In this document: positions 1 to 6,776 of the stretch, in pieces | Position numbering within the stretch: the stretch's first letter is position 1 | Layout: each line of letters opens with the position of its first letter | Assembly: GCF_022385335.1 (NCBI RefSeq) | Contig: NZ_CP092431.1 | Span: 1,240,001 to 1,304,000, forward strand | Direction: 5' to 3' | DNA: 64,000 nt | Origin: Streptomyces deccanensis | GTDB taxonomy: Bacteria > Actinomycetota > Actinomycetes > Streptomycetales > Streptomycetaceae | The notes under the pieces: generated by a model | Told to the model about the DNA's origin: nothing | The model's input: only the letters and a program-made list of their open reading frames with translations | Database searches by the model: none | Made by a program: the position numbers and the translations under genes

Positions 1-1
1 C

Positions 2-1343
2 ACGGAGTTGATGTCGATGCGCGGCTCGATGGGCGAGGCACGGATCGGCATGGAGCAGGTCGACTCGCTGGGCGCTCTGGTCGCCGTCCGGGACGACAAC
101 TCGCCCCCCCTCCTCGGCCGAGGACGCCGACTCCCTCGTGCGGCACGCGTTCTTCACGGCCCTGGACGAGAAGGGGAAGCCGCTGACCGTAGGCGGTTTC
201 ACGCCGACCGCCCAGCAGAGCGCGCTCGCCGGCGCCGTCGGCGACCCGGCCGCACTGGTCAAGGACGACGAACCGCACGACGTCAGGGTGGCGGGCTCCC
301 CCTACCGGGTCACGGCGGCCCGACTCGACGACGGTACGACCGTGCTGCTCGCCACTTCGACCGGGACGCTGCACGACGTCCTCACCAAGGCCCTCAAAGT
401 CGGCCTCGTCTTCGGCGCACTGCTGCTGGCTCTGCTCGGCTGCCTGACGATGTTCGGTGTGAGCCGCCGGTTGCGGCCGCTGCAGGACATGGTGGAGACC
501 TCGTCGGCGATCGCCGAGGGCGACCTGACGCGGCGTGTCCCTTCCAGCCCCCACCCGGCGCAGGAGGTCGAACAGCTCCGGCTCGCCCTCAACTCCATGC
601 TCCAGCAGGTCGAGTCGGCGTACCGGACGCGCGAGCGCAGCGCCGCCCAGCTGCGCCGTTTCGTCGCCGACGCCTCGCACGAGCTGCGCACACCGCTGTC
701 CGCGATCCGGGGTTACCACCAGCTGTTCGACAAGGGGATGCTGCGCGAACCGGCCGAGCGGGAGCGGGCCTGGGACCGGATGACCGGGGAGGCCGACCGC
801 ATGGGCCGCCTCGTCGACGAGCTGCTCACCCTCGCCCGCCTCGACCAGAGCCCCGAACTCCGCTTCCGCAACGTCGACCTGGCGCGTCTGGTCCGTGACG
901 CCGCCGAGGACCTGCGCGCTCAGCAGCCCGACCGCCCGGTGACCGTCGACGCGGACGGCAGCCTCCTCGTCCACGCCGACGAGTCGGGGCTGCGCCAGGT
1001 GCTGGGCAACCTCATCGGCAACGTCCGCACCCACACCCCCGCCGACGTCCCGGTCCGGCTGACCGTGGAACGCACCGACGGTGCCGTACGCCTGTGCGTC
1101 GCGGACGAGGGCCCGGGCCTCACCGAGGAGGACGCCTCCCGCGTCTTCGACCGCTTCTTCCGCGCGGGAGGGGGCGGGGGCAGCGGTTTGGGGATGGCGA
1201 TCGTGCAGGGGGTCGTACGAGCCCACGGTGGCGAGGTGGAGGTACACACGACTCCCGGCAAGGGCTTGAAGGCAACGGTCACACTCCCTCACCTGCGGGC
1301 GCGGGGAACCGCGCAAGCGACCACCACCAACGCACACCCGTGA
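2..1343 (+). CDS. Sensor histidine kinase, 5' end outside window, frameshifted near its start
   Basis: Membrane-bound two-component sensor kinase. From the ATG-less frame beginning at 138 it shows, in order, an extracytoplasmic sensor part, one membrane segment at about residues 86-110, a HAMP linker (about 110-165), a HisKA domain with the phospho-acceptor in DASHELRTP (H181 in that numbering) and an HATPase_c domain ending in a glycine-rich ATP lid (GGGGGSGLGMAIVQG). The true protein starts upstream of the window: an open frame from base 2 (TELMSMRGSMGEAR...) reads into a run of seven C (104-110). Removing one C joins it smoothly to the downstream frame (NSPPSSAEDADSLVRHAFF). So the gene is either frameshifted or has a homopolymer sequencing error. 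No response regulator is visible; it would lie upstream. The last 15 codons overlap a dispersed repeat at 1298-1322. Confidence 0.85.
1298..1322 (+). repeat. Degenerate copy of a dispersed GCGCGGGGAAC repeat
   Basis: GGGCGCGGGGAACCGCGCAA followed by GCGACC resembles, in opposite orientation, the element at 40888-40923 (core GCGCGGGGAACTGCGCGACC). I know this core as a frequently repeated sequence in Streptomyces intergenic DNA. Here it forms the last codons of the histidine kinase (RARGTAQA). Confidence 0.4.
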
Positions 1344-1902
1344 ACCCACGAGGACCCACCACGTCCGTAGGCGTCAGCCCGCCCCGAGCGGAGCGACAAG
1401 CACCCAACCGTCTGCCCATGCCGCCCCCGGCTCCACACCGCCCACGCGGAAACGATGCGCCGCACCAGGAACAGCCCCCGCCCGGACTTCTCGAACACCC
1501 GCCCCAGCAAACACCCGCGCTTCCCAGGCGTGGCACGGGACGAACTCGCGGCTGAGCCGTCCCCAGCGCTTCATCGACCATGCTCCGCCGAATCGGTCCC
1601 AGAACGCGGCCGCTTACTCGTCAGCTGACCGTCGGTGCATAGGCACGTCGTCACCTCTCGCGCCTCCCACGTGCCGGCCGTCCGGGTCCGGGTCCGTCCG
1701 AGAGGAGAAGCATGCCGGGGCACTGGCAGAGGCTGGTGGGAACGAGCCGAGCAGCAGAGTCACTCCGCAGGTCCAGGCGATGGACAGCAGAGCACTCCGC
1801 AGGGTCGGCCGCAGCTGATCCGCAGCGCTGATGGCGGGGCTGTCCGGGGGAATGTCCGGCTGCCCAGGTGACGCCGCGCACGACTGCGGCCACACCTGGC
1901 CC
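1344..1902. other. Gene-less stretch between the kinase and the DNA ligase
   Basis: About 560 bases with no convincing gene on either strand. The open frames here lack recognisable domains and mostly continue as antisense shadows of the ligase. A near-repeat containing CACTCCGCAGG occurs twice around 1760-1802. A candidate ligase start at 1831 has little to recommend it over 1903. Confidence 0.4.
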
Positions 1903-2874
1903 ATGGACCCGCTTCCCGTCCTCGCACCCATGCTCGCCTCCACCGGGAATCTGCCGCTGCCCGGCGGCGACGAACAGTGGGCGGTGGAGACCAAGCAGGA
2001 CGGCCAGCGCGCCCTGGCCTTCCTGCCCGGCGACGGCACGGTGACGATCCGCTCCCGGGGCGGGCACGCGGTCACCGCCGCCTATCCCGAGCTGCACGGC
2101 CTGCCCGCCGCGCTCGGCGGCCGGTCGGCGGTGCTGGACGGGGAGATCATCGCCACGGACGCGGACGGCCGCCCCGACTTCGAACTCCTTCAGTCCCGCA
2201 TGGGCCTGGCGCGCAAGCCCGACCGCGCCGCCCGCCTGGCGCTGCGGGTCCCCGTGCACCTGGTGGTGTTCGACGTGCTCTACCTCGACGGCCGGGACCT
2301 CACCAGCCGGCCCTGGACCGAACGCCGCCGGGCCCTGACCGGCCTCGGCCTGCACGGACCGGCCTGGTCGGTGCCCGCGGCCGTCGTCGACCACGCCGCA
2401 GGCGCACTCCGGGCGACCCGGGAAGCCGGGCTGGAGGGCGTGATCGCGAAACGGCTCACGTCGCCCTACCGGCCGGGCGTACGTTCCCCCGACTGGATCA
2501 AGATCAAAAACGTGCGGACCACCGATGCCGTCATCGGCGGCTGGGTACCCGGCACCGGCCGGCTGGCCGGACTGCCCGGCGCCGTCCTCCTCGGCGAGCT
2601 CCGCGACGGCCCGCTGCGCTACATCGGTTCGGTCGGCACCGGCTGGAGCGACCGCGAACGCCGCCGGCTCGCCGACCTGCTCGCGGTGGCCGCCTGGACC
2701 ACCTGCCCCTTCACCCCCGCCCCCAAGGTGGCCGGAGCCCGCTGGGTCCTGCCCCGTCTCGTCGCCGAGATCACCTACACCACCCGCACCCGCGCCGGAT
2801 ACCTGCGCCACCCCTCCTGGCACCGGCTCCGTCCCGACCTCACCCCCGGCGACTCGCCTGAGGCCAACCGCTGA
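1903..2874 (+). CDS. ATP-dependent DNA ligase (LigC / LigD ligase-domain type)
   Basis: Seals DNA nicks using ATP through a lysyl-AMP intermediate. A 323-aa protein containing only the nucleotidyltransferase and OB-fold parts: motif I ETKQDGQRA with the AMP-accepting lysine K31, motif III (FDVLYLDGRDL), motif IV (LEGVIAKR) and motif V (DWIKIKN). It has no polymerase or nuclease domain, so it is a stand-alone ligase of the type that accompanies Ku or base-excision repair in actinomycetes; no ku gene is in the window. I chose ATG 1903 because MDPLPVLAPML aligns with the family start. An in-frame ATG at 1831 would add 24 residues of unsupported sequence. The stop codon lies inside a 13-bp tandem duplication (2860-2885). 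Confidence 0.88.
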   Translation: MDPLPVLAPMLASTGNLPLPGGDEQWAVETKQDGQRALAFLPGDGTVTIRSRGGHAVTAAYPELHGLPAALGGRSAVLDGEIIATDADGRPDFELLQSRMGLARKPDRAARLALRVPVHLVVFDVLYLDGRDLTSRPWTERRRALTGLGLHGPAWSVPAAVVDHAAGALRATREAGLEGVIAKRLTSPYRPGVRSPDWIKIKNVRTTDAVIGGWVPGTGRLAGLPGAVLLGELRDGPLRYIGSVGTGWSDRERRRLADLLAVAAWTTCPFTPAPKVAGARWVLPRLVAEITYTTRTRAGYLRHPSWHRLRPDLTPGDSPEANR

Positions 2875-2885
2875 GGCCAACCGCT
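2860..2885 (+). repeat. 13-bp tandem duplication spanning the ligase stop codon
   Basis: GAGGCCAACCGCT occurs twice back to back. The first copy encodes the last residues (EANR) and the junction makes the TGA stop. Losing one copy would move the stop two codons downstream (to TAG). Confidence 0.8.
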
Positions 2886-3068
2886 CGTAGAAGCGTGTCC
2901 TGGAGGGTGCGACCGGTAGGCGCGCATGGTGAGGTGTCGCGCTTCCTGACGGTGAGCGACAAGGACATCCGCGTGTGAATCCCGTCGGATTGTCGATGTA
3001 ACGACAAGAACTAACACCCCCGCCGATAGGCTCGGACAATCTGTCACCGACAAGCCCCTGGGGGTCTC

Positions 3069-4370
3069 GTGACACAACGTCCGCTCGCCGGATCATTCAC
3101 CGGATCATTCAGAGGGTTACGCCGTATCGCGGCCCTCACCGTACTCGCCCTGACCGTCCCACTGACGGCCACCACCGCCCAGGCGCACAGCGGCGTGGAG
3201 GCTGCCCCGGGCAATCCCGTCATCGCCTGGAACATCCACGCTCAGAGCGCCATCTACGACACCGCCAAGCAGTCGCCCACCACCAGCACCCGCAGCTTCG
3301 CCATCGTGCAGGGCGCCGTGTACGACGCGGTCAACGCCGTCGCCGGCCGTCCGTACGAGCCCCTGGTCAGCGCGCCCCGCAGCCGCCCCGGGTCCTCCAC
3401 CGCCGCGGCGGTCGCCGCGGCCGCCCACGACACGCTGCTGTGGCTCTTCCCCGCGCAGGCCGAGTCGCTGAACGCCCGGTACGAGGAGGCGCTGGCCGCG
3501 ATCCCCGACGGCCGCGCCGAGGACGGCGGGGTGGCCGTCGGCAGGGCCGCCGCCGCGGCGATGACCGAGAGCCGCCGTGCCGACGGCTTCGACCCCACCG
3601 CGCCGTGGACCGTCGGCACCGAGCCGGGCCAATACCGGCTCACCCCGCCCGGCTACGTCAACGTCGGCGCCTGGGTGCCGAACCTGAAACCGTTCGTCGT
3701 CCCCGACGCCGGCGCCTACCGGGTCAAGCCCCCGCCGGCCCTGACCGGTACCGCCTGGGCCCGCGACCTGAACGAGGTCAAGAGCCTCGGCGCGGCCACC
3801 AGCACCGTCCGCACCGAGGACCAGACCGAGGCGGCGATCTGGTGGGACGACCCCCGGATGGTCGAATGGTCGATCACCCGGCAACTCGCCGGCGCGCACC
3901 ACCTGGGCAGCCTCCGGACGGCGCGGCTGCTCGCCATGGTGTACGTGGCCTCCGCCGACACCCTGATCGCCTGCTACAAGGCCAAGGCGCACTGGAACTT
4001 CTGGCGCCCGGTGACGGCCATTCCGCTCGCCGGCACCGACGGCAACGCGGCCACCGATCCCGACCCGGACTGGACGCCGCTGCGGGTCACCGCCCCGTCG
4101 CCGGAGTACCCGTCGGGCCACGCCTGCTTCACCACGGCGGTCATGACGGCCCTGGGGTCGTTCTTCGGCCGTGACGACCTCACGTTCGCCGCGTACAGCC
4201 CCGCCTCCGGCACGACCCGCCACTACGACAGCCTTCGGGCGGCGACGGCCGAACTCCTGGAGGCGCGCGTCTGGGCCGGCGTGCACTACCGCTTCGCCTC
4301 CGAGCACGGGCACCGGCTCGGGCTGGCGGTCACCTCCGACGTCCTGAGCCGCGCCTTCGAGCGGCGCTGA
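3069..4370 (+). CDS. Secreted vanadium-dependent haloperoxidase-like (PAP2-fold) protein
   Basis: 433 aa from a GTG start, with an N-terminal signal peptide (Arg-rich start, hydrophobic stretch, TTAQAHS cleavage-type end at about residue 40). The vanadate-binding set of the haloperoxidase/PAP2 superfamily is complete: K306 and R313 in KAHWNFWRP, PSGH at 348-351, and R400 with H406 in ARVWAGVHY. This matches the Lys-Arg, Ser-Gly-His, Arg-His pattern of fungal vanadium chloroperoxidase. Reactions expected from the family are halide oxidation by peroxide or phosphate-ester hydrolysis; the sequence alone does not separate them. It stands alone between the ligase and a tRNA gene, so its pathway is unknown. 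Confidence 0.85.
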   Translation: MTQRPLAGSFTGSFRGLRRIAALTVLALTVPLTATTAQAHSGVEAAPGNPVIAWNIHAQSAIYDTAKQSPTTSTRSFAIVQGAVYDAVNAVAGRPYEPLVSAPRSRPGSSTAAAVAAAAHDTLLWLFPAQAESLNARYEEALAAIPDGRAEDGGVAVGRAAAAAMTESRRADGFDPTAPWTVGTEPGQYRLTPPGYVNVGAWVPNLKPFVVPDAGAYRVKPPPALTGTAWARDLNEVKSLGAATSTVRTEDQTEAAIWWDDPRMVEWSITRQLAGAHHLGSLRTARLLAMVYVASADTLIACYKAKAHWNFWRPVTAIPLAGTDGNAATDPDPDWTPLRVTAPSPEYPSGHACFTTAVMTALGSFFGRDDLTFAAYSPASGTTRHYDSLRAATAELLEARVWAGVHYRFASEHGHRLGLAVTSDVLSRAFERR

Positions 4371-4504
4371 CGCGGCCGTCCCTCCCCACCGCCGACAGGA
4401 CAGCTCGGGACAGCACCAACACCGGGACGGCGACAGAAGCACAGCTCGTCCGGCACGAGCGAGTGGCCGGCGTTCCCATGAGGACCCGGCCACTCGCTGT
4501 CGCG

Positions 4505-4579
4505 CAGGGGCGGCAGGATTTGAACCTGCGGCGTGCGGGTTTGGAGTCCGCTGCTCTGGCCAAACTGAGCTACGCCCCT
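4505..4579 (-). tRNA. tRNA-Trp (CCA)
   Basis: Complete cloverleaf on the minus strand: 7-bp acceptor AGGGGCG/CGCCCCT, D stem GCTC/GAGC with a 10-nt loop, anticodon loop CTCCAAA giving CCA, and T stem GCAGG/CCTGC with loop TTCAAAT. A1-U72 and discriminator G73 (base 4505) are the known bacterial tRNA-Trp identity elements. CCA is not encoded, which is common in actinomycetes. Oddity: the anticodon stem GCGGA/CCCGC ends in an A31-C39 mismatch. The gene stands alone, so it could be an extra copy. Confidence 0.88.
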
Positions 4580-4750
4580 TCGGTGGTTGGAGCGTGGCAC
4601 GGCGATGAATCCTTGCGCCACCGGATTTCAGGCAGAACGCGGGCTCAGGGTCAGATGCCGGGCGGCACGGGCCCGGTGATCTGCATCCAAGAGGTCCAGC
4701 AGAGAAAGTCCCACCGTCATGGGACGGTTGCGGGGTGCGAGCACATGGAA

Positions 4751-4834
4751 TCGAACTTGCCGGTTTCATTGACGGGCTTCCGACTGAGACCTATCTTCTG
4801 ATCGAACTTGCGAACAATGTTCGATTTTTCGAAC
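4751..4834 (+). promoter_or_regulatory. Candidate promoter flanked by TCGAAC operator-like repeats
   Basis: TTGACG (4769-4774), a 17-bp spacer and TATCTT (4792-4797) form a good sigma-70-type promoter reading toward the GH43 genes. The direct repeat TCGAACTTGC lies just upstream of the -35 box (4751-4760) and again at the expected start point (4802-4811). Just downstream are two inverted pairs: CGAAC-AAT-GTTCG (4811-4823) and GTTCGA-TTTT-TCGAAC (4819-4834). This layout suits a repressor, possibly a LacI-type sugar regulator; none is encoded nearby. Confidence 0.5.
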
Positions 4835-5090
4835 CACGGCCGTCAAAGGGGACTGCCCGTGTTACGCACCTGTCTCCGGCCTACTCCTGAGCCGGCTCCG
4901 GCGGCCCTCTCCGCTGCCTTCGACACCCGCCCCGCCACGGCTGGGCCCCCGGTCGCTGCCACGTTCACGCGGAAACCGCGCCACGTCGGCCGATGACCAG
5001 CGCGACGCGGCGCCCCCACCTCGCGCGAAACCGGTCCTGCCCCAACCGCACGAAGGCCGGACCCCACCCTCGATCCCGCACCTGCCATTA

Positions 5091-5126
5091 CACCTGCACC
5101 TGCACCTGCACCTGCACCTGCACCTG
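5091..5126 (+). repeat. Six-copy CACCTG hexanucleotide repeat in the 5' leader
   Basis: Six perfect tandem CACCTG units lie 31 bases before the ATG of the GH43 gene, ahead of its ribosome site (GACAGGAA). Imperfect CACCTG copies lie just upstream (around 5080). Unit number could change by strand slippage and alter leader length. Confidence 0.85.
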
Positions 5127-5157
5127 ATCACGGCACCCCAAAAAGACAGGAACGCAC

Positions 5158-6588
5158 ATGCCCGCGGTTCTCTCCCGGCTGGCGGCGATACTCGTCGCCG
5201 CCTGCCTGCTCTTCACCGCCCAAGTCGTGACCGCACCTCAGCGGGCCGCCGCCGCCGACCCGGGTTACCTGATGACGCACTTCATCGGAGAGGGGTCGAC
5301 CGGTCAGCAGATGTACTTCTCGTACAGCGCGGACGGTCTGAACTGGACCGATCTCAACGGCGGCGGGATGACCCTGCGCTCCACCGTGGGCACCCGCGGC
5401 GTGCGCGACCCCGCACTGGTCCGCTCGCCCGACGGCAGCAAGTACTGGATCATCGCGACCGACCTGTGCATCGACTGCGGGCAGACGTGGAGTTCGTCCA
5501 TCAACGACGGCAGTCGCAGTCTTGTGGTGTGGGAGTCGAGCGACCTGGTCACCTGGTCGGCGCCGTGGCTGCTCAACGTCGCCGGCGCGATCCCCGACGG
5601 ACGCAACGCCTGGGCGCCGGAAGCGATCTGGGATCCGGCCGGCAACAACTATGTCCTGTACTGGGCGACGAACAAGCCCCTCAACGGCGCGACGAAGCAC
5701 CGCATCTACTACGCCCGCACCACCGACTTCCGCTCCATCACCACCCCGCAGATCTACATCGAGCGCCCCGGCACCCAGGAAATCATCGACACCCAGATCG
5801 TCGAGGTCCCCTCCGGCGTCGGCAACTACCGCTACGTGCGCGCCTCCGGCGACGGCCAGATCACCCTTGAGGGCAGCAACTCGATCCTCGGCACCTGGAC
5901 CAACCTCGGCAACCTGTCCGGCATCGGCCTGACCGGCTCCCAGGTCGAGGGTCCGATGTGGATGAAGTTCCGGGACCGCAACGAGTGGACGCTCTACCTC
6001 GACCAGTACGCGGCCGGAAGGGGATACATGCCGGTCTCGACGACCAACCCGTCCGCCACCGGCACCTACCAGCTCCCGACGTCGGGCACCTACTCCCTGG
6101 GCGGCAACAAGAAGCGCCACGGCTCGATCCTGAGCCTGACGGCCGCAGAGGACGCCCGGATCCAGGCGCGCTGGGCGAACACCCCGGCCCAGCGGCTGCA
6201 GTCCTTCAACTTCCAGGACCGCTACGTGCGGCACGCCAACTTCGACGTGCGCATCGACCAGAACGTCACCAACGACGACGCCAAGTTCCGGCCCCGACCG
6301 GGCCTGGCCGGCTCCGGCACCGTCTCCTTCGAGTCGGTCAACTTCCCCGGCTACTACCTGCGGCACTCCAACTACGACTTCCAGCTGGCCTACAACGACG
6401 GCACCGCCCAGTTCGCCGCGGACGCCACCTTCCGTCAGGTCGCCGGACTCGCCGACTCGTCCTGGTCCTCGTTCCAGTCGTACAACCACCCCGACCGCTA
6501 TATCCGCCACTACGCCTACCAGTTGAAGCTCGAACCGATCACCACCGCGACGGGACGCGGTGACGCAACCTTCCGTCTGACGAGCTGA
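5158..6588 (+). CDS. Secreted GH43-like glycosidase with C-terminal AbfB (CBM42) domain
   Basis: 476 aa. Signal peptide at residues 1-35 (hydrophobic stretch, then QRAAAADP). The five-bladed propeller part spans about 40-330, with GH43-type motifs VRDPALVRS, NAWAPEAIWDP and SQVEGPMWMKF supplying the acidic residues. Residues about 340-476 form an AbfB beta-trefoil: three repeats of the type YVRHANFDVRID. AbfB domains bind arabinofuranose side chains of arabinoxylan and arabinan, so the substrate is probably an arabinose-containing plant polymer; exact activity (arabinofuranosidase, arabinanase, galactosidase) cannot be read from the sequence. ATG 5158 follows GACAGGAA. It is followed by a strong hairpin and then a second GH43 enzyme in the same direction. 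Confidence 0.85.
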   Translation: MPAVLSRLAAILVAACLLFTAQVVTAPQRAAAADPGYLMTHFIGEGSTGQQMYFSYSADGLNWTDLNGGGMTLRSTVGTRGVRDPALVRSPDGSKYWIIATDLCIDCGQTWSSSINDGSRSLVVWESSDLVTWSAPWLLNVAGAIPDGRNAWAPEAIWDPAGNNYVLYWATNKPLNGATKHRIYYARTTDFRSITTPQIYIERPGTQEIIDTQIVEVPSGVGNYRYVRASGDGQITLEGSNSILGTWTNLGNLSGIGLTGSQVEGPMWMKFRDRNEWTLYLDQYAAGRGYMPVSTTNPSATGTYQLPTSGTYSLGGNKKRHGSILSLTAAEDARIQARWANTPAQRLQSFNFQDRYVRHANFDVRIDQNVTNDDAKFRPRPGLAGSGTVSFESVNFPGYYLRHSNYDFQLAYNDGTAQFAADATFRQVAGLADSSWSSFQSYNHPDRYIRHYAYQLKLEPITTATGRGDATFRLTS

Positions 6589-6702
6589 CCCGACAGGGAT
6601 GCCGGCGCCCTCGGGCGACGCCCCACCTGCCGCCCGCCCTCGAGCGAGGAAGGCACCGGCATCCCACCCACGAGCGCAACGCGACACCACATGTCATTCG
6701 GG

Positions 6703-6740
6703 GCGGGACGCGGCACCTCGACCGAGGCGTCGCGTCCCGC
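6703..6740 (+). terminator. Strong hairpin between the two GH43 genes
   Basis: Perfect inverted repeat GCGGGACGCG ... CGCGTCCCGC with an inner CCTCG-AC-CGAGG stem. It lies 114 bases after the first GH43 stop and 36 bases before the next ATG. There is only a weak pyrimidine tail (TCCTTCTC), so it may be a terminator, an attenuator or an mRNA-stabilising hairpin. Confidence 0.6.
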
Positions 6741-6776
6741 TCCTTCTCATGCATGTCTTTTTCAGGGATGTGAACC

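Larger units (their letters stand above)
4580..5157. other. Long regulatory leader region upstream of the GH43 genes
   Basis: 578 bases with no convincing gene. It holds a promoter-like sequence (4769-4797), five TCGAAC/GTTCGA half-sites (4751-4834), about 250 bases of featureless GC-rich DNA, and a six-copy CACCTG tandem repeat (5091-5126) before the ATG at 5158. The short frame from TTG 4808 (62 codons) has no recognisable domain and I do not call it. Confidence 0.5.

Noticed and set aside
1651..3096. Long minus-strand open frame opposite the DNA ligase
   Set aside because: High-GC antisense shadow; the plus strand has all ligase motifs and the minus product is low-complexity Gly/Arg/Val.
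3069..4370. Haloperoxidase as a tailoring enzyme of the lipopeptide cluster
   Set aside because: It is over 30 kb away from the cluster with many unrelated genes between, and it is secreted.
4862..5131. Minus-strand frame encoding an RCRCRC repeat peptide
   Set aside because: Only the translation of the CACCTG repeat and its surroundings, with no ribosome site or homology.
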